A stretch of DNA of 64,000 nt from an uncultured Flavobacteriaceae bacterium. GTDB lineage: Bacteria > Bacteroidota > Bacteroidia > Flavobacteriales > Flavobacteriaceae. The notes beneath the pieces were generated by a model that was not told the DNA's origin, made no database searches, and saw only the letters and a list, made by a program, of their open reading frames with translations. The position numbers were made by a program, and so were the translations under genes. Numbering within the stretch: position 1 is the first letter of the stretch; each line of letters starts with the position of its first letter. Positions 24,026-33,391 of the stretch are shown here, one piece after another. Location of the stretch: positions 124,001-188,000 of the forward strand of contig CANMRV010000003.1 in the NCBI GenBank assembly GCA_947500435.1, read 5' to 3'.

Positions 24026-24784
24026 TTAAAAATCCTTCAACAGTCTAATACTTTCAGAAGTTAACCAGCCTGTTTGACCGTCTGCTATTTGAATTTTCTT
24101 GTATTCTTTAAGTGTTTCAAGCACATTTAATTTTGTTCCTTCGTGAAGTGTGAAAACTGCTTGACTTCGTTCATTGGGTTCAGACGTAACCTTGACTTCA
24201 TTGTCAAAAACAATTGCGGGCTGATCTGCCTGAAAATCAGCATATTGTAGAAAAGCAAAAACAACAGAAACTACCGCAATGAGTAAAGAAACGATACTGG
24301 TGATAAAAGCTATTCGCTTTTGTGTTGCATATTTTAAATAATAAAAACCAATGTACAATAGAACGAAGAGTATCATAAATATCACGGCGGTATATCCCCA
24401 TTGATCAAAGGATAGAAAACCAGTAATTTCTTGATAAATTTTTGATAGACCAGTTTCGGGCATTATCTCAATGGCGTCTAATGTCATATTTTGAGCATAT
24501 GCTAAATTGTTTTTTATCTCAGTGTCATTAGGTTTTAACAAGAGTGCCTTTTCGTAATAGTATATACTTGGTGCAACTTGGTTCAATTTGTAATATGAAT
24601 TGCCCAAATTAAAATACAGCTCAGATGAATGCTGACCTGCCTCAACAATTTTCAAGTAATTTTCTATTGCTTTGTTGTAATCACCAGCATTATAGGCGTC
24701 TGTCGCTTTGCTAAATAATGCTTCGTTCTGCGATTGTACAGAAAAGGAAAGAAAGATTAATAGAAAAGTGAGTATGCTTTTCAT
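24026..24784 (-). CDS. batE: BatE: TPR and SH3 membrane protein
   Basis: The 252-residue protein has a signal peptide (MKSILTFLLIFLSFSVQSQ) and TPR repeats (ALFSKATDAYNAGDYNKAIENYLKIVE, ELYFNLGNSYYKLNQVAPSIYYYEKALLLKPND). Two membrane helices (about 130-185) follow, and then a C-terminal bacterial SH3 domain (NERSQAVFTLHEGTKLNVLETLKEYKKIQIADGQTGWL). It is the last gene of the Bat operon, starting two bases after batD. Bat proteins form an envelope-associated complex linked to aerotolerance in Bacteroides; the mechanism is not established. Confidence 0.88.
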   Translation of the reverse strand: MKSILTFLLIFLSFSVQSQNEALFSKATDAYNAGDYNKAIENYLKIVEAGQHSSELYFNLGNSYYKLNQVAPSIYYYEKALLLKPNDTEIKNNLAYAQNMTLDAIEIMPETGLSKIYQEITGFLSFDQWGYTAVIFMILFVLLYIGFYYLKYATQKRIAFITSIVSLLIAVVSVVFAFLQYADFQADQPAIVFDNEVKVTSEPNERSQAVFTLHEGTKLNVLETLKEYKKIQIADGQTGWLTSESIRLLKDF

Positions 24785-24786
24785 AG

Positions 24787-26565
24787 TTACAACTGTTTAT
24801 CTAAATACGAAATCACTTCACTGGCCTTGTCGTAATCTTGCTTCATTTGTACATCTGAAAATGGACTATATCGTGCCATTTCACAATTTTTGAGTAGGGC
24901 GATAAATCCATCTTTTGTGGTATCATCTACCTGCTTTTCAATAAGTAGAGTCGTGATTTTATCTTTACTGAATTCTGAGGTTTCTATTTTTAGTTTTGCT
25001 TTCAAATAGTTATGAAGCCCTTTTTCTAAAGCAATATAAAATGCTTCCTTATTACCTAAGGATTTTTTAGCAGCGGAGAGATATTTGCGTGCTAATTTGT
25101 TAGCTCTTCTAATTTTGTTTCCAGCAACATCGCTGGCAATGGCATCACGTTTCTTCCCAAAAATAATGGCTAAGGGAATTAATAGCAATGGCAACAATAA
25201 CCATAAATAAAAACTAGTCGAGCCTAAAAAATAATCGGACCCGATTGCTGTTAAATTTGGTTTTAACTTAATGAAATTGAATTGGTCACCTGTTGCAATT
25301 ACAGTTTGTCTGTTTCCTGTTGGCGAACCTGTATTTCCGCTGCTGGCACTGGTCGGACCTTCGACTACATTTATAAGGATCTCATCAGAAGAAAGCGTTT
25401 TATAGTTACCTTCTTTGGGGTCAAAATAACTAAATGAAATCGGCTGAATTGGGTATTTTCCTCGAAATGAAGGTACAATAGTATAACTGTTGGATACTTT
25501 CCCCTGCATTCCTGACAAGGTGGTCCTAACTTTTTCATCAAACTCAGGCTCATAAACTTCCAATGAGCTCGGAAGGTTTGGTTCTGGTAATTGAAACAAT
25601 TTCAAATTCCCTTTACCACTCACCTCTACTTTTGCTTGTAAAGATTCCGAAGCATTTAAACTTGTTTTGCTAGCGGAAACAGAAAAATCAAAATCACCAA
25701 CAGCGCCACTAAAATCTGCGGGCTTTCCTTGGCTTGGTAATGCTTTTACGCTAATCGTTCGTTTACCTGCCGATACGGTTTTGTTAGTTTGGGAATAAAT
25801 CCTTCCTCCGAAAAAATCCCTTTTATTGGTAGGCACATCAACAGTAACATCCAATGAAAGAGGTTCTATTTCTAATTTTCCCGATTTCTGTGGGTAGAGA
25901 ACAACACGCTTTAGAATAACATAACGATATTGTTTTCCCTTGTAAGTTCCGTTTTTAGCATTTCTAACAGATACAGGAATATCTTGACTCCAGAAATTGT
26001 TATACTTCGGATTATCTAAAGGACGATAGTTTGAAACACTTATAGACGGACTCACGTATAATTTATAGACAACGCTAACCGCTTCATTCATGTAGGGGCT
26101 TGTCTTTGAGACTTCCGCCACCAAATGTAAACTTTCGTCTGCGAAATCTTCTATTGTTTTTTGAGCGTTGGGTTTATCTACAGCGGCTGTAACTTCAATT
26201 TGTTTCGAAAGCGATTTGTATACTTTACCACCTATTGTAATAGATGCTTGTCTAATATTGATTTTGCCCCGCTTTGTCGGAGCTAAGGTGTAAGAATAGG
26301 TTTTGGAATAGCTTCGCACCCCATTAACCCATGAAGAGCTAATCGATTGAGATGGCCCCATGAGAACTCGAAAACCAGAAAAGTCAGGAGGATTAAAATC
26401 ATCACCATCCTTGTTCATGACAAAATCAACTCTCAGTCGTTCGTTGATACCCAATTTCTCTTTGCTCACCAACATTTCAAATGTAACCGCTTCTGAATCT
26501 TGCGCCTTTGAAAAAAAAGCTAGAAACAGCAACGGAAATAGAAGTATGTATTTCTTAAGCATCAT
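24787..26565 (-). CDS. batD: BatD: large envelope protein of the Bat operon
   Basis: The 592-residue protein has a signal peptide (MMLKKYILLFPLLFLAFFSKAQ). Its periplasmic part is built of Ig-like beta domains of BatD type (VTFEMLVSKEKLGINERLRVDF, FRVLMGPSQSISSSWVNGVRS, FSVSASKTSLNASESLQAKVEVSGKGN). One membrane helix lies near 450-470, with a basic helical cytoplasmic tail. I use the ATG at 26565, five bases after the batC stop; the frame opens four codons earlier at a TTG inside batC. Confidence 0.9.
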   Translation of the reverse strand: MMLKKYILLFPLLFLAFFSKAQDSEAVTFEMLVSKEKLGINERLRVDFVMNKDGDDFNPPDFSGFRVLMGPSQSISSSWVNGVRSYSKTYSYTLAPTKRGKINIRQASITIGGKVYKSLSKQIEVTAAVDKPNAQKTIEDFADESLHLVAEVSKTSPYMNEAVSVVYKLYVSPSISVSNYRPLDNPKYNNFWSQDIPVSVRNAKNGTYKGKQYRYVILKRVVLYPQKSGKLEIEPLSLDVTVDVPTNKRDFFGGRIYSQTNKTVSAGKRTISVKALPSQGKPADFSGAVGDFDFSVSASKTSLNASESLQAKVEVSGKGNLKLFQLPEPNLPSSLEVYEPEFDEKVRTTLSGMQGKVSNSYTIVPSFRGKYPIQPISFSYFDPKEGNYKTLSSDEILINVVEGPTSASSGNTGSPTGNRQTVIATGDQFNFIKLKPNLTAIGSDYFLGSTSFYLWLLLPLLLIPLAIIFGKKRDAIASDVAGNKIRRANKLARKYLSAAKKSLGNKEAFYIALEKGLHNYLKAKLKIETSEFSKDKITTLLIEKQVDDTTKDGFIALLKNCEMARYSPFSDVQMKQDYDKASEVISYLDKQL

Positions 26566-26570
26566 AGGTA

Positions 26571-27416
26571 CTACCAATCTTTTTCATTTTTTACTTTGAC
26601 CCCTTTTACTTTCTTGGCGTCAATCTTCTGTTGTACTTTTTTTTCTTCGTTCTGCATGGCCTCTAGCAGATTCTGAATTTGCTGTTTTGATAGTTGATTG
26701 GGTCGGGGTTGTTTTTGCTGTCCTTTTTTATCATCTTCTGGCTTTTTCTCCTCTTTTTCTTTTTGGTCACCCTCACCTTCTTTATTATCCTCTTTCTCTT
26801 CGTCGCCTTTGTCTCCTTTGTCTTTTTCGTCTTCGTCTTTATTGTCCTTTTTCTCGCCGTCGTCCCCCTCGTTCTTGTCTTTGTTCTCGTCTTCTTTCTT
26901 GTCCTTATCCTTGTTTTCTTTGTCGTCTTTGTTATCGTCGTTCTTTTGTTCGTCTTGTTGCTTTTTGAGCATCTCTTTGGCTAAAGCCAAGTTGTAACGT
27001 GTTTCTTCATCAGTCGGGTCATTTCGTAAGGCTTCTTTATAGCCTTCAACCGCCTTTTCATACTCCTTGCGTTTCATGAAAACATTACCCATATTATGAT
27101 AGGCTTTGTGTTTGCTTTTTTTGTCCGTAGCAGTTTCGCCTGCTTCCTTAAATCGCCCAAAAGCCTCGCTATAGGTTTCTTTATTATAATAAGCGTTTCC
27201 TAAATTGAAAGGCGCAGCAACATTCTCATCACTTTTGGCAATTGCTTTTCTGTAATCAACCTCTGCATCGATAAACTTAGATTCAGATAATGACTTATTG
27301 GCATCCCAGGTGAGATTAGTTGAGGCTTCTAGAGCCTTGGCTTTTTCTTTCTCCTCATCTTGGGCATAAGAGAAACATCCAATTAGCAGAACAAAAAATA
27401 GGATATACTTTTTCAT
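26571..27416 (-). CDS. batC: BatC: TPR protein with long charged low-complexity region
   Basis: The 281-residue protein has a signal peptide (MKKYILFFVLLIGCFSYAQ) and three TPR-like repeats (about 30-150; the last KEYEKAVEGYKEALRNDPTDEETRYNLALAKEML). A run of some 90 residues composed almost only of Lys, Asp, Glu, Asn and Gly follows, and it ends with a helical tail rich in Gln and Lys. It sits between batB and batD with a six-base gap. Long open frames on the opposite strand here are mirror artefacts of the repetitive codons. Confidence 0.88.
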   Translation of the reverse strand: MKKYILFFVLLIGCFSYAQDEEKEKAKALEASTNLTWDANKSLSESKFIDAEVDYRKAIAKSDENVAAPFNLGNAYYNKETYSEAFGRFKEAGETATDKKSKHKAYHNMGNVFMKRKEYEKAVEGYKEALRNDPTDEETRYNLALAKEMLKKQQDEQKNDDNKDDKENKDKDKKEDENKDKNEGDDGEKKDNKDEDEKDKGDKGDEEKEDNKEGEGDQKEKEEKKPEDDKKGQQKQPRPNQLSKQQIQNLLEAMQNEEKKVQQKIDAKKVKGVKVKNEKDW

Positions 27417-27421
27417 AGCAC

Positions 27422-28465
27422 CTAGTTTCTTTTTTCGTTAAACAAATTCAACTTACGCAACCACTGCGTTTTTCGATCTAAAACAAAAACATCTAAAAAT
27501 AACAATAATAGACCCGCGCCCAAAAACCACTGAAACTGGTCTTTATACTCGGCGAATTGTTTGGCTTCAAACTCCTTTTTATCCATCTGGTTCAATTGCT
27601 CCTTGATGAATTCTACAGCTTCTTCCGTATTTGTACCGTCAATATATTCCCCGTCTCCGTCATCTGCTATGTCTTCAAGAACTTCGGCATTCAATTTGGT
27701 AATAACGACTTCTCCCTGTGCATCTTTTTTCAAACTCTCAACAACACCTTTTCTTTTTATAGGAATTGGCGCACCTTTCTCTTTACCCACGCCAATAGTG
27801 AAGATTCGAATTCCAGCTTCCCTGGCATTTTCGACAGATTTTACTGCATTTCCTTCGGAATGATCTTCTCCATCTGAAATAATGAACAGCACACGATTTG
27901 TTTGGTCCTCATCATCATAATAGGTAGTTGCCAATTCAATGGCTTGGTCGATTGCCGTGCCTTGAGAAGTTAGCATATCAGTATTCATACTTTGCAAAAA
28001 CATCTTTGCAGCACCATAATCGGTAGTTATGGGAAGCTGAGGAAAAGCTTGGCCTGCATAGGCAATGATTCCTATTCTATCGCTGGCCAATTGATTAATA
28101 ATCTCAGAAACCAAACGTTTTGATTTTTCCAATCGGTTAGGAGCGATATCTTCGGCCAACATACTTTTAGAAACATCAACCGCAAAAACGATATCAACTC
28201 CTTCTCTTTTTACCGTCTCTAATTTTGTGCCAATCTTTGGGTTGACCAATCCTAAGGTTAGAAAAGACAACCCTAGTAGTATTAGAATCAATTTCAAACT
28301 TGATTTGAAATCTGATTTATCGGGAGTCAATTGTTTAAGCAAAGAAAGATTTGAAAACTTCTTTTGTGTCTTTTTTTTCCAGATTTGAAGCAGCACGAAA
28401 AGGACAATCAATACAGGAATGATGCCTAGCAAATAGAAATATATTTTTTCGTCGAATTGAATCAT
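27422..28465 (-). CDS. batB: BatB: VWA-domain membrane protein
   Basis: The 347-residue protein has membrane helices at about 10-27 and 57-75, a von Willebrand factor A domain with the MIDAS motif DVSKSMLAEDIAPNR, the conserved SDGEDH segment, and a last helix near 310-330. The VWA domain should face the periplasm and bind partners in a metal-dependent way. It lies between batA and batC with gaps of only a few bases. Confidence 0.92.
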   Translation of the reverse strand: MIQFDEKIYFYLLGIIPVLIVLFVLLQIWKKKTQKKFSNLSLLKQLTPDKSDFKSSLKLILILLGLSFLTLGLVNPKIGTKLETVKREGVDIVFAVDVSKSMLAEDIAPNRLEKSKRLVSEIINQLASDRIGIIAYAGQAFPQLPITTDYGAAKMFLQSMNTDMLTSQGTAIDQAIELATTYYDDEDQTNRVLFIISDGEDHSEGNAVKSVENAREAGIRIFTIGVGKEKGAPIPIKRKGVVESLKKDAQGEVVITKLNAEVLEDIADDGDGEYIDGTNTEEAVEFIKEQLNQMDKKEFEAKQFAEYKDQFQWFLGAGLLLLFLDVFVLDRKTQWLRKLNLFNEKRN

Positions 28466-28468
28466 AAT

Positions 28469-29467
28469 CTATATAAAACTTCGAAATAGGGTATTTCTCA
28501 AAATCCATTCTAAGAGTAGGAGTGCTCCTGCCAAAAGTATCCATGGTCGAAACTTTTCCTCGTATCGGGTGTATTTGAACTCCTCTATTTCCGTTTTTTC
28601 TAACTTGTTGATTTCGTCGTAAATTTCTTCAAGCTTTTCATTATTGGTGGCTCTAAAATATTTTCCTCCAGTAACTTTTGCAATATCTTTCAACAGTTCT
28701 TCATCAATTTCTACTTGTCGCATACCATATCTGTAAGATCCATCAGCGTTGTAGGCAACAGGCGATAAGGCATTTCCGTTAGTTCCTAGACCAATGGTGT
28801 AGGTTTTAATATCATATTCAATTGCCAGATCTGCCGCTGTTTGAGGTTCAATAAAGCCAGAATTGTTGACTCCGTCCGTTAATAAAATGATAATCTTACT
28901 AATTGCCTTGCTTTCTTTGAGTCGATTTACCGAAGTAGCCAAGCCCATTCCGATAGCTGTGCCGTCATTTAATTGTCCGTAGGTAATTTCCCTTAAGGAA
29001 CTTAAAACAATGGATTTATCACTTGTAATCGGAGTTTTAGTATACCCTTCTCCAGCATAGGCCACCAATCCGATTCTATCATTCGGACGTTTTCTAATAA
29101 AATCTGCGGCTACCTTTTTCAATGCAGATAATCGATTGGGTTTCAAATCGCGGGCGAGCATACTTGAGGAGACATCAATGGCCATAACGATATCGATTCC
29201 CTTGGTTGTCTTGGTTCTTGTGGAAACATCTTTGGTTTGCGGCCTGGCAATAGCAACAATGATTGCAGCTAAGGCCAAAAGGCGTAATAGAAATAAAACA
29301 GGTTTTAACTTTGGAAGAAATCCTTGTGAAGAAAATCCTTTTATACTCGAAATTTTAAGTGACGGTGTTTGCTCTTTACGTTTAAAAAAGTACCATAGCG
29401 CAACCAATGGAAGCAGTAGAAGCAACCAAAAGAAATCTGGATTCGCAAATTGTACGTCTTTAAACAT
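28469..29467 (-). CDS. batA: BatA: VWA-domain membrane protein
   Basis: The 332-residue protein has a membrane helix near the N-terminus (PDFFWLLLLLPLVALWYF), a second at about 57-75, a VWA domain with MIDAS motif DVSSSMLARDLKPNR and TDGVNNSG, and a C-terminal helix. It resembles BatB and probably pairs with it. Its ATG overlaps the previous stop as TAATG, a sign of translational coupling. Confidence 0.92.
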   Translation of the reverse strand: MFKDVQFANPDFFWLLLLLPLVALWYFFKRKEQTPSLKISSIKGFSSQGFLPKLKPVLFLLRLLALAAIIVAIARPQTKDVSTRTKTTKGIDIVMAIDVSSSMLARDLKPNRLSALKKVAADFIRKRPNDRIGLVAYAGEGYTKTPITSDKSIVLSSLREITYGQLNDGTAIGMGLATSVNRLKESKAISKIIILLTDGVNNSGFIEPQTAADLAIEYDIKTYTIGLGTNGNALSPVAYNADGSYRYGMRQVEIDEELLKDIAKVTGGKYFRATNNEKLEEIYDEINKLEKTEIEEFKYTRYEEKFRPWILLAGALLLLEWILRNTLFRSFI

Positions 29468-31134
29468 TAGGATTCTAATTTAACTTCAAGGGTTGCTAAA
29501 ATTCTATCTACAATTTCTTGCGCATATATATCATCATCTAACCACGTAAGAATTACTTGCTGTTGAAAGCCTTTTCCACCGAACATGATTAAGGTATATT
29601 TTCCTCGAATCAATTCATCAGATTCTGGCACAGAGAATTTGCCACTTCCAAAAACCTTTATTCCTTTCACGCCTGAGACCGTTGAAAATTCTTCTTGTTT
29701 GGTTATGATATTTTTAGCTCCTTTCTGTTCGAACCCCTTAATAATAGCTTCGATGGACTGCTCAAACTCAGGTTCTTGTTCAGGATTTGTCAAAGACATC
29801 GAAGAACTTACCATTGTAAACAAACCAATGGAGCTACGATACCCGAATACTTGTAACTCTTTAATTTTGGCCTGTGCTTCTGCCGGAAGTCTAACTTCTT
29901 CACGCACTAAAACCTTAGGGGTTTCAATAATAACAGGAGGAAAGCCATAAGAACTTCTTACCCATTCTCCATCTAATAATTCTTTGGTGGGATGCCCTAA
30001 AATAGTGTCTTTGGTATACTGAAAACCAAAATACGCTGAAGCCGCAACGGCGGATATTATAAGTAAACCTGCTAAACTCACTGCTGCAATAACGATTCGT
30101 TTCTTTTGTTTTTTCTTTTCTAATTCTTCAAGGTATTCTGCTTGCTGCATCAATTCTTCCTCGGTAGGTTCAGGAAGTGCATCATGGGTCTTTTCAACAA
30201 TCTGTTCTATGGATTTCCTGTCTTGTTCGGCAACCGAAGTATCAGGTTTTGATTTGGCGAATTTTACCAAATCGGCTGTTTGAAGTATTCGTTTAAATTG
30301 CGAAATGGTTTCTTTGTCAAGTTCCAATTCTCCCGAATCGGTCATTAACTCCAACTTATCAATCAACTGGTCAGTTGTACTTTCTAAAGCCGTAACATTA
30401 ACATCTTCTTCCAAATATGAACGAACTATATCTGTAAGTTCAGAATAGTATTTTTTGTATTCGTCTTGAATCAGGTATTTGGAGTTTTCTAGTTTCTTCA
30501 ATTCCAACATCGCGCGGTCATAGGGAGGTAGTAGTGCTACCTTCTCCTCTTCGGTCAATGGTTTTTTCCGGAATCCAAACCAGTATAGTAGTCCACCTAG
30601 AACCGCTAAGCCTAATAAAATCCAGAGGGCTATTTTCCACCAACCTGAATGACTTTTTTCGACGACTATAAGGTCTTTGATGTCATACATTTTTTGGTTG
30701 AGGGTATCGACGGGTACAGTAGCCACATCGATTTGCAGTGAATCGGTAAAAAACCCCTGACCATTGATATCAATTCTTTGGGTAGGTAGTTTATAAGAAC
30801 CAGAATCGAATTGGGTAAGTGCATATGATTTTTCGAGTGTAAAACGGTCTTTTTTTCGAGTAGTGTCTGTTTTAAAAGCTTCAACTGTTTCTAATGGAGA
30901 GAAAGTCTGTCCCTCCGGAAAAATTACATTTGCGGTAGAATCGGTATCCACATAAACTGTCCAAATTATCTGCTCGCCAATTTTAATAAAAGTGGTATCT
31001 ACCTCTGAGGTAATTTTTGGAGTTGATTGGGCATATCCGAAGAAAGAAAATCCGCAAAACATTAAAAGAAAAGCATGTCGCAAACAATTCGACAGCCATT
31101 TCGTACTTCGTATTTTGTATTTCCAACTTCCCAT
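29467..31134 (-). CDS. Bat-operon membrane protein between DUF58 and BatA
   Basis: The 555-residue protein has an N-terminal signal (HAFLLMFCGFSFFGYAQ), a BatD-like Ig domain (STPKITSEVDTTFIKIGEQIIWTVYV), and a membrane helix near 165-185. A cytoplasmic helical part follows (LPPYDRAMLELKKLENSKYLIQDEYKKYYSELTDIVRSYLEE), then a second helix near 345-370 and an extra C-terminal domain of about 180 residues. Gene overlaps (TAATG) on both sides place it in the operon. The first 19 residues are encoded by a short repeat-like stretch and may not be native. The role is unknown, presumably structural in the Bat complex. Confidence 0.82.
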   Translation of the reverse strand: MGSWKYKIRSTKWLSNCLRHAFLLMFCGFSFFGYAQSTPKITSEVDTTFIKIGEQIIWTVYVDTDSTANVIFPEGQTFSPLETVEAFKTDTTRKKDRFTLEKSYALTQFDSGSYKLPTQRIDINGQGFFTDSLQIDVATVPVDTLNQKMYDIKDLIVVEKSHSGWWKIALWILLGLAVLGGLLYWFGFRKKPLTEEEKVALLPPYDRAMLELKKLENSKYLIQDEYKKYYSELTDIVRSYLEEDVNVTALESTTDQLIDKLELMTDSGELELDKETISQFKRILQTADLVKFAKSKPDTSVAEQDRKSIEQIVEKTHDALPEPTEEELMQQAEYLEELEKKKQKKRIVIAAVSLAGLLIISAVAASAYFGFQYTKDTILGHPTKELLDGEWVRSSYGFPPVIIETPKVLVREEVRLPAEAQAKIKELQVFGYRSSIGLFTMVSSSMSLTNPEQEPEFEQSIEAIIKGFEQKGAKNIITKQEEFSTVSGVKGIKVFGSGKFSVPESDELIRGKYTLIMFGGKGFQQQVILTWLDDDIYAQEIVDRILATLEVKLES

Positions 31135-32000
31135 TACCCTCTTCGCTTAAAATAACCCAACAACTTCTTTACATAACTTTCATCAACACGACAATCTAAA
31201 ACACCAGATCCTGATTTGGTAAAAGTGTCTTTGAAGTAATCTACTCTCTCGCGATGGTATTTGGCATATGCATTTCTTACACTTTTCGATTGGGTGTTTA
31301 CAAGTTGAATCTTTCCGGTTTCGAAATCTTGCATTTGTACCATCCCAAGATTTGGAATGGATTCTTCACGTTGATCATAAACACGAATACCGGTTACATC
31401 GTGTTTATTACCGATAATTTTCATAGTGCGCTCGTAATCCTCAGCAATGAAATCAGAAAGCACAAAAACAATGGCTTTCTTCTTCATCACATTGGTCAAA
31501 TACTTCAAGGCGCCGGCTAAATCGGTCTTGTTGCTTTTTGGCTTGAATTCCAAGAGCTCACGAATAATACGAAGCACATGGCTCTTCCCCTTTTTGGGAG
31601 GAATGAAAAGCTCTACTTCATCAGAAAATAGAATTAGACCTGCTTTGTCATTATTCTGAAGCGCAGAGAAGGCAAGCGTAGCAGATATTTCGGTAATGAT
31701 TTCCTTTTTGAACTGATTGGATGTTCCGAAGAGTTCTGAACCACTAACGTCTACCATCAACATCATAGTCAATTCGCGTTCCTCCTCAAAAACTTTTACA
31801 TAAGGTTCGTTATAACGCGCAGTAACATTCCAATCGATACTTCGAACATCATCACCAAACTGATATTGACGAACCTCACTAAATGTCATTCCACGACCCT
31901 TAAAAGTAGAATGGTACTCCCCACCAAAAATATGGTCGGAAAGACGACGCGTCTTTATCTCGATTTTACGAACTTTTTTAAGTAATTCTTTGGTATCCAT
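31134..32000 (-). CDS. DUF58 (VWA-like) protein of the Bat operon
   Basis: The 288-residue soluble protein has the DUF58 core YHSTFKGRGMTFSEVRQYQFGDDVRSIDWNVTARYNEPYVKVFEEER (residues 26-71, in parts) and a VWA-like MIDAS segment VDVSGSELFG. Such proteins accompany MoxR ATPases in MoxR-VWA systems thought to act as chaperones or metal insertases. It overlaps the next gene by one base. There are 79 bases between moxR and this gene. Confidence 0.92.
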   Translation of the reverse strand: MDTKELLKKVRKIEIKTRRLSDHIFGGEYHSTFKGRGMTFSEVRQYQFGDDVRSIDWNVTARYNEPYVKVFEEERELTMMLMVDVSGSELFGTSNQFKKEIITEISATLAFSALQNNDKAGLILFSDEVELFIPPKKGKSHVLRIIRELLEFKPKSNKTDLAGALKYLTNVMKKKAIVFVLSDFIAEDYERTMKIIGNKHDVTGIRVYDQREESIPNLGMVQMQDFETGKIQLVNTQSKSVRNAYAKYHRERVDYFKDTFTKSGSGVLDCRVDESYVKKLLGYFKRRG

Positions 32001-32002
32001 CT

Positions 32003-32078
32003 ATTCAGTAAACAGTATCCAGTAACAGTAGGCGGCGACAATTTTCGAAAAAATTGTTTACTACCACTGCCAACTGTT
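32003..32078. repeat. AT-rich repeat-like spacer between moxR and DUF58
   Basis: The spacer contains CAGTAAACAGTATCCAGTAACAGT, built of near-direct copies of CAGTAACAGT, and an inverted repeat ACAATTTTCGAAAAAATTGT. It looks like a decayed dispersed repeat within the operon rather than a promoter. Confidence 0.4.
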
Positions 32079-32079
32079 T

Positions 32080-33081
32080 TTAGGGTACTTCGATCTCGTT
32101 TACTATCTTATTGATAATTTCTTCTGAAGTGATATTTTCTGCTTCGGCTTCATATGTAATACCTATTCTATGTCGCAATACATCATGCACTATGGCGCGA
32201 ACATCTTCTGGCACTACATAACCACGTCTTTTTATAAAGGCATAGCATTTGGCGGCAGTACCAAGATTGATACTTCCACGTGGAGATGCGCCAAAACTAA
32301 TGAGCGGCTTTAGGTGCTCTAGATTATACTTTTCAGGATAACGGGTAGCGAAAACAATATCTAAGATATATTTCTCTATTTTTTCATCCATATAGACATC
32401 TCGAACCGCCTGCTGAGCACTCAAAATTTGTTTTAAAGTCACTACAGGTTTAACCTCTTCATAAGCACCTTTCATATTTTGGCGCATAATCAACTGCTCT
32501 TCATTCATCTTTGGGTAATCGATTACCGTTTTCAACATAAAACGGTCAACTTGTGCTTCGGGTAAAGGATAAGTGCCTTCTTGTTCTACAGGGTTTTGCG
32601 TAGCCATTACTAAGAATGGTTTATCTAAAATAAAAGTTTCATCACCAATGGTTACCTGTTTTTCCTGCATTGCTTCAAGCAAAGCGGATTGAACCTTTGC
32701 GGGCGCACGGTTGATTTCATCGGCCAAAACAAAGTTGGCGAAAATCGGCCCCTTTTTGATAGAGAAATCATTGACCTTCATATTATAAATCATAGTGCCC
32801 ACAACATCAGCGGGTAAAAGATCTGGGGTAAACTGAATTCGACTAAAATCGCCTTGAACAGCTTTTGATAAAGTATTTATCGCCAAGGTTTTTGCTAGAC
32901 CTGGCACACCTTCTAAAAGAATATGACCTTGACCTAAAAGTCCTATTAGTAATCGTTCGACCATGTGTTTTTGACCAACGATGACCTTATTCATCTCTAG
33001 CATCAATAAATCGATAAAGGCACTTTCTTGTGCTATTTTTTCGTTTACCGCGCTAATATCAACAGTAGTATTTTCTTCCAT
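32080..33081 (-). CDS. MoxR-family AAA+ ATPase
   Basis: The 333-residue protein has Walker A GVPGLAKT and Walker B FVLADEINRAP, the sensor LVMATQNPVEQEGTYPLPEAQVDRFMLK and the lid LISFGASPRGSINL. MoxR ATPases work with VWA partners, here DUF58, BatA and BatB, probably remodelling or activating an envelope complex. It is the first gene of the Bat operon, with a 310-base spacer to the divergent aldo/keto reductase gene holding both promoters; no full promoter consensus was found there. Confidence 0.95.
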   Translation of the reverse strand: MEENTTVDISAVNEKIAQESAFIDLLMLEMNKVIVGQKHMVERLLIGLLGQGHILLEGVPGLAKTLAINTLSKAVQGDFSRIQFTPDLLPADVVGTMIYNMKVNDFSIKKGPIFANFVLADEINRAPAKVQSALLEAMQEKQVTIGDETFILDKPFLVMATQNPVEQEGTYPLPEAQVDRFMLKTVIDYPKMNEEQLIMRQNMKGAYEEVKPVVTLKQILSAQQAVRDVYMDEKIEKYILDIVFATRYPEKYNLEHLKPLISFGASPRGSINLGTAAKCYAFIKRRGYVVPEDVRAIVHDVLRHRIGITYEAEAENITSEEIINKIVNEIEVP

Positions 33082-33391
33082 ATTTACTTTTACAATTTCG
33101 GGTATTGATTGGTTTGTTTATAAATGGTGGTGCAAATTGAAAATTTATTCACTGAGTAGCTGTTAATGATTGGTTAAAAAAATTCTCAAGCCCTTATTTT
33201 TATGAAGTTTTTAAGGGATTTGTAGGATATTAATTTCAAAACATACTTTTGAATCAACATTTCTTTTTTAACATTTCTAAGAATAGATTTTCCTAATATG
33301 AAACTGCCGAAAGATAGGAAAAATTAAGGAAGCTTAAAATCGGGGAATTCCTACCTAAAATTGACATATTATTTTTTAATTTCACCAACCT

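Noticed and set aside
26687-26997. Three overlapping plus-strand frames opposite batC
   Set aside because: They mirror the Lys/Asp/Glu codon run of batC and code for Leu/Phe/Ser-only chains.
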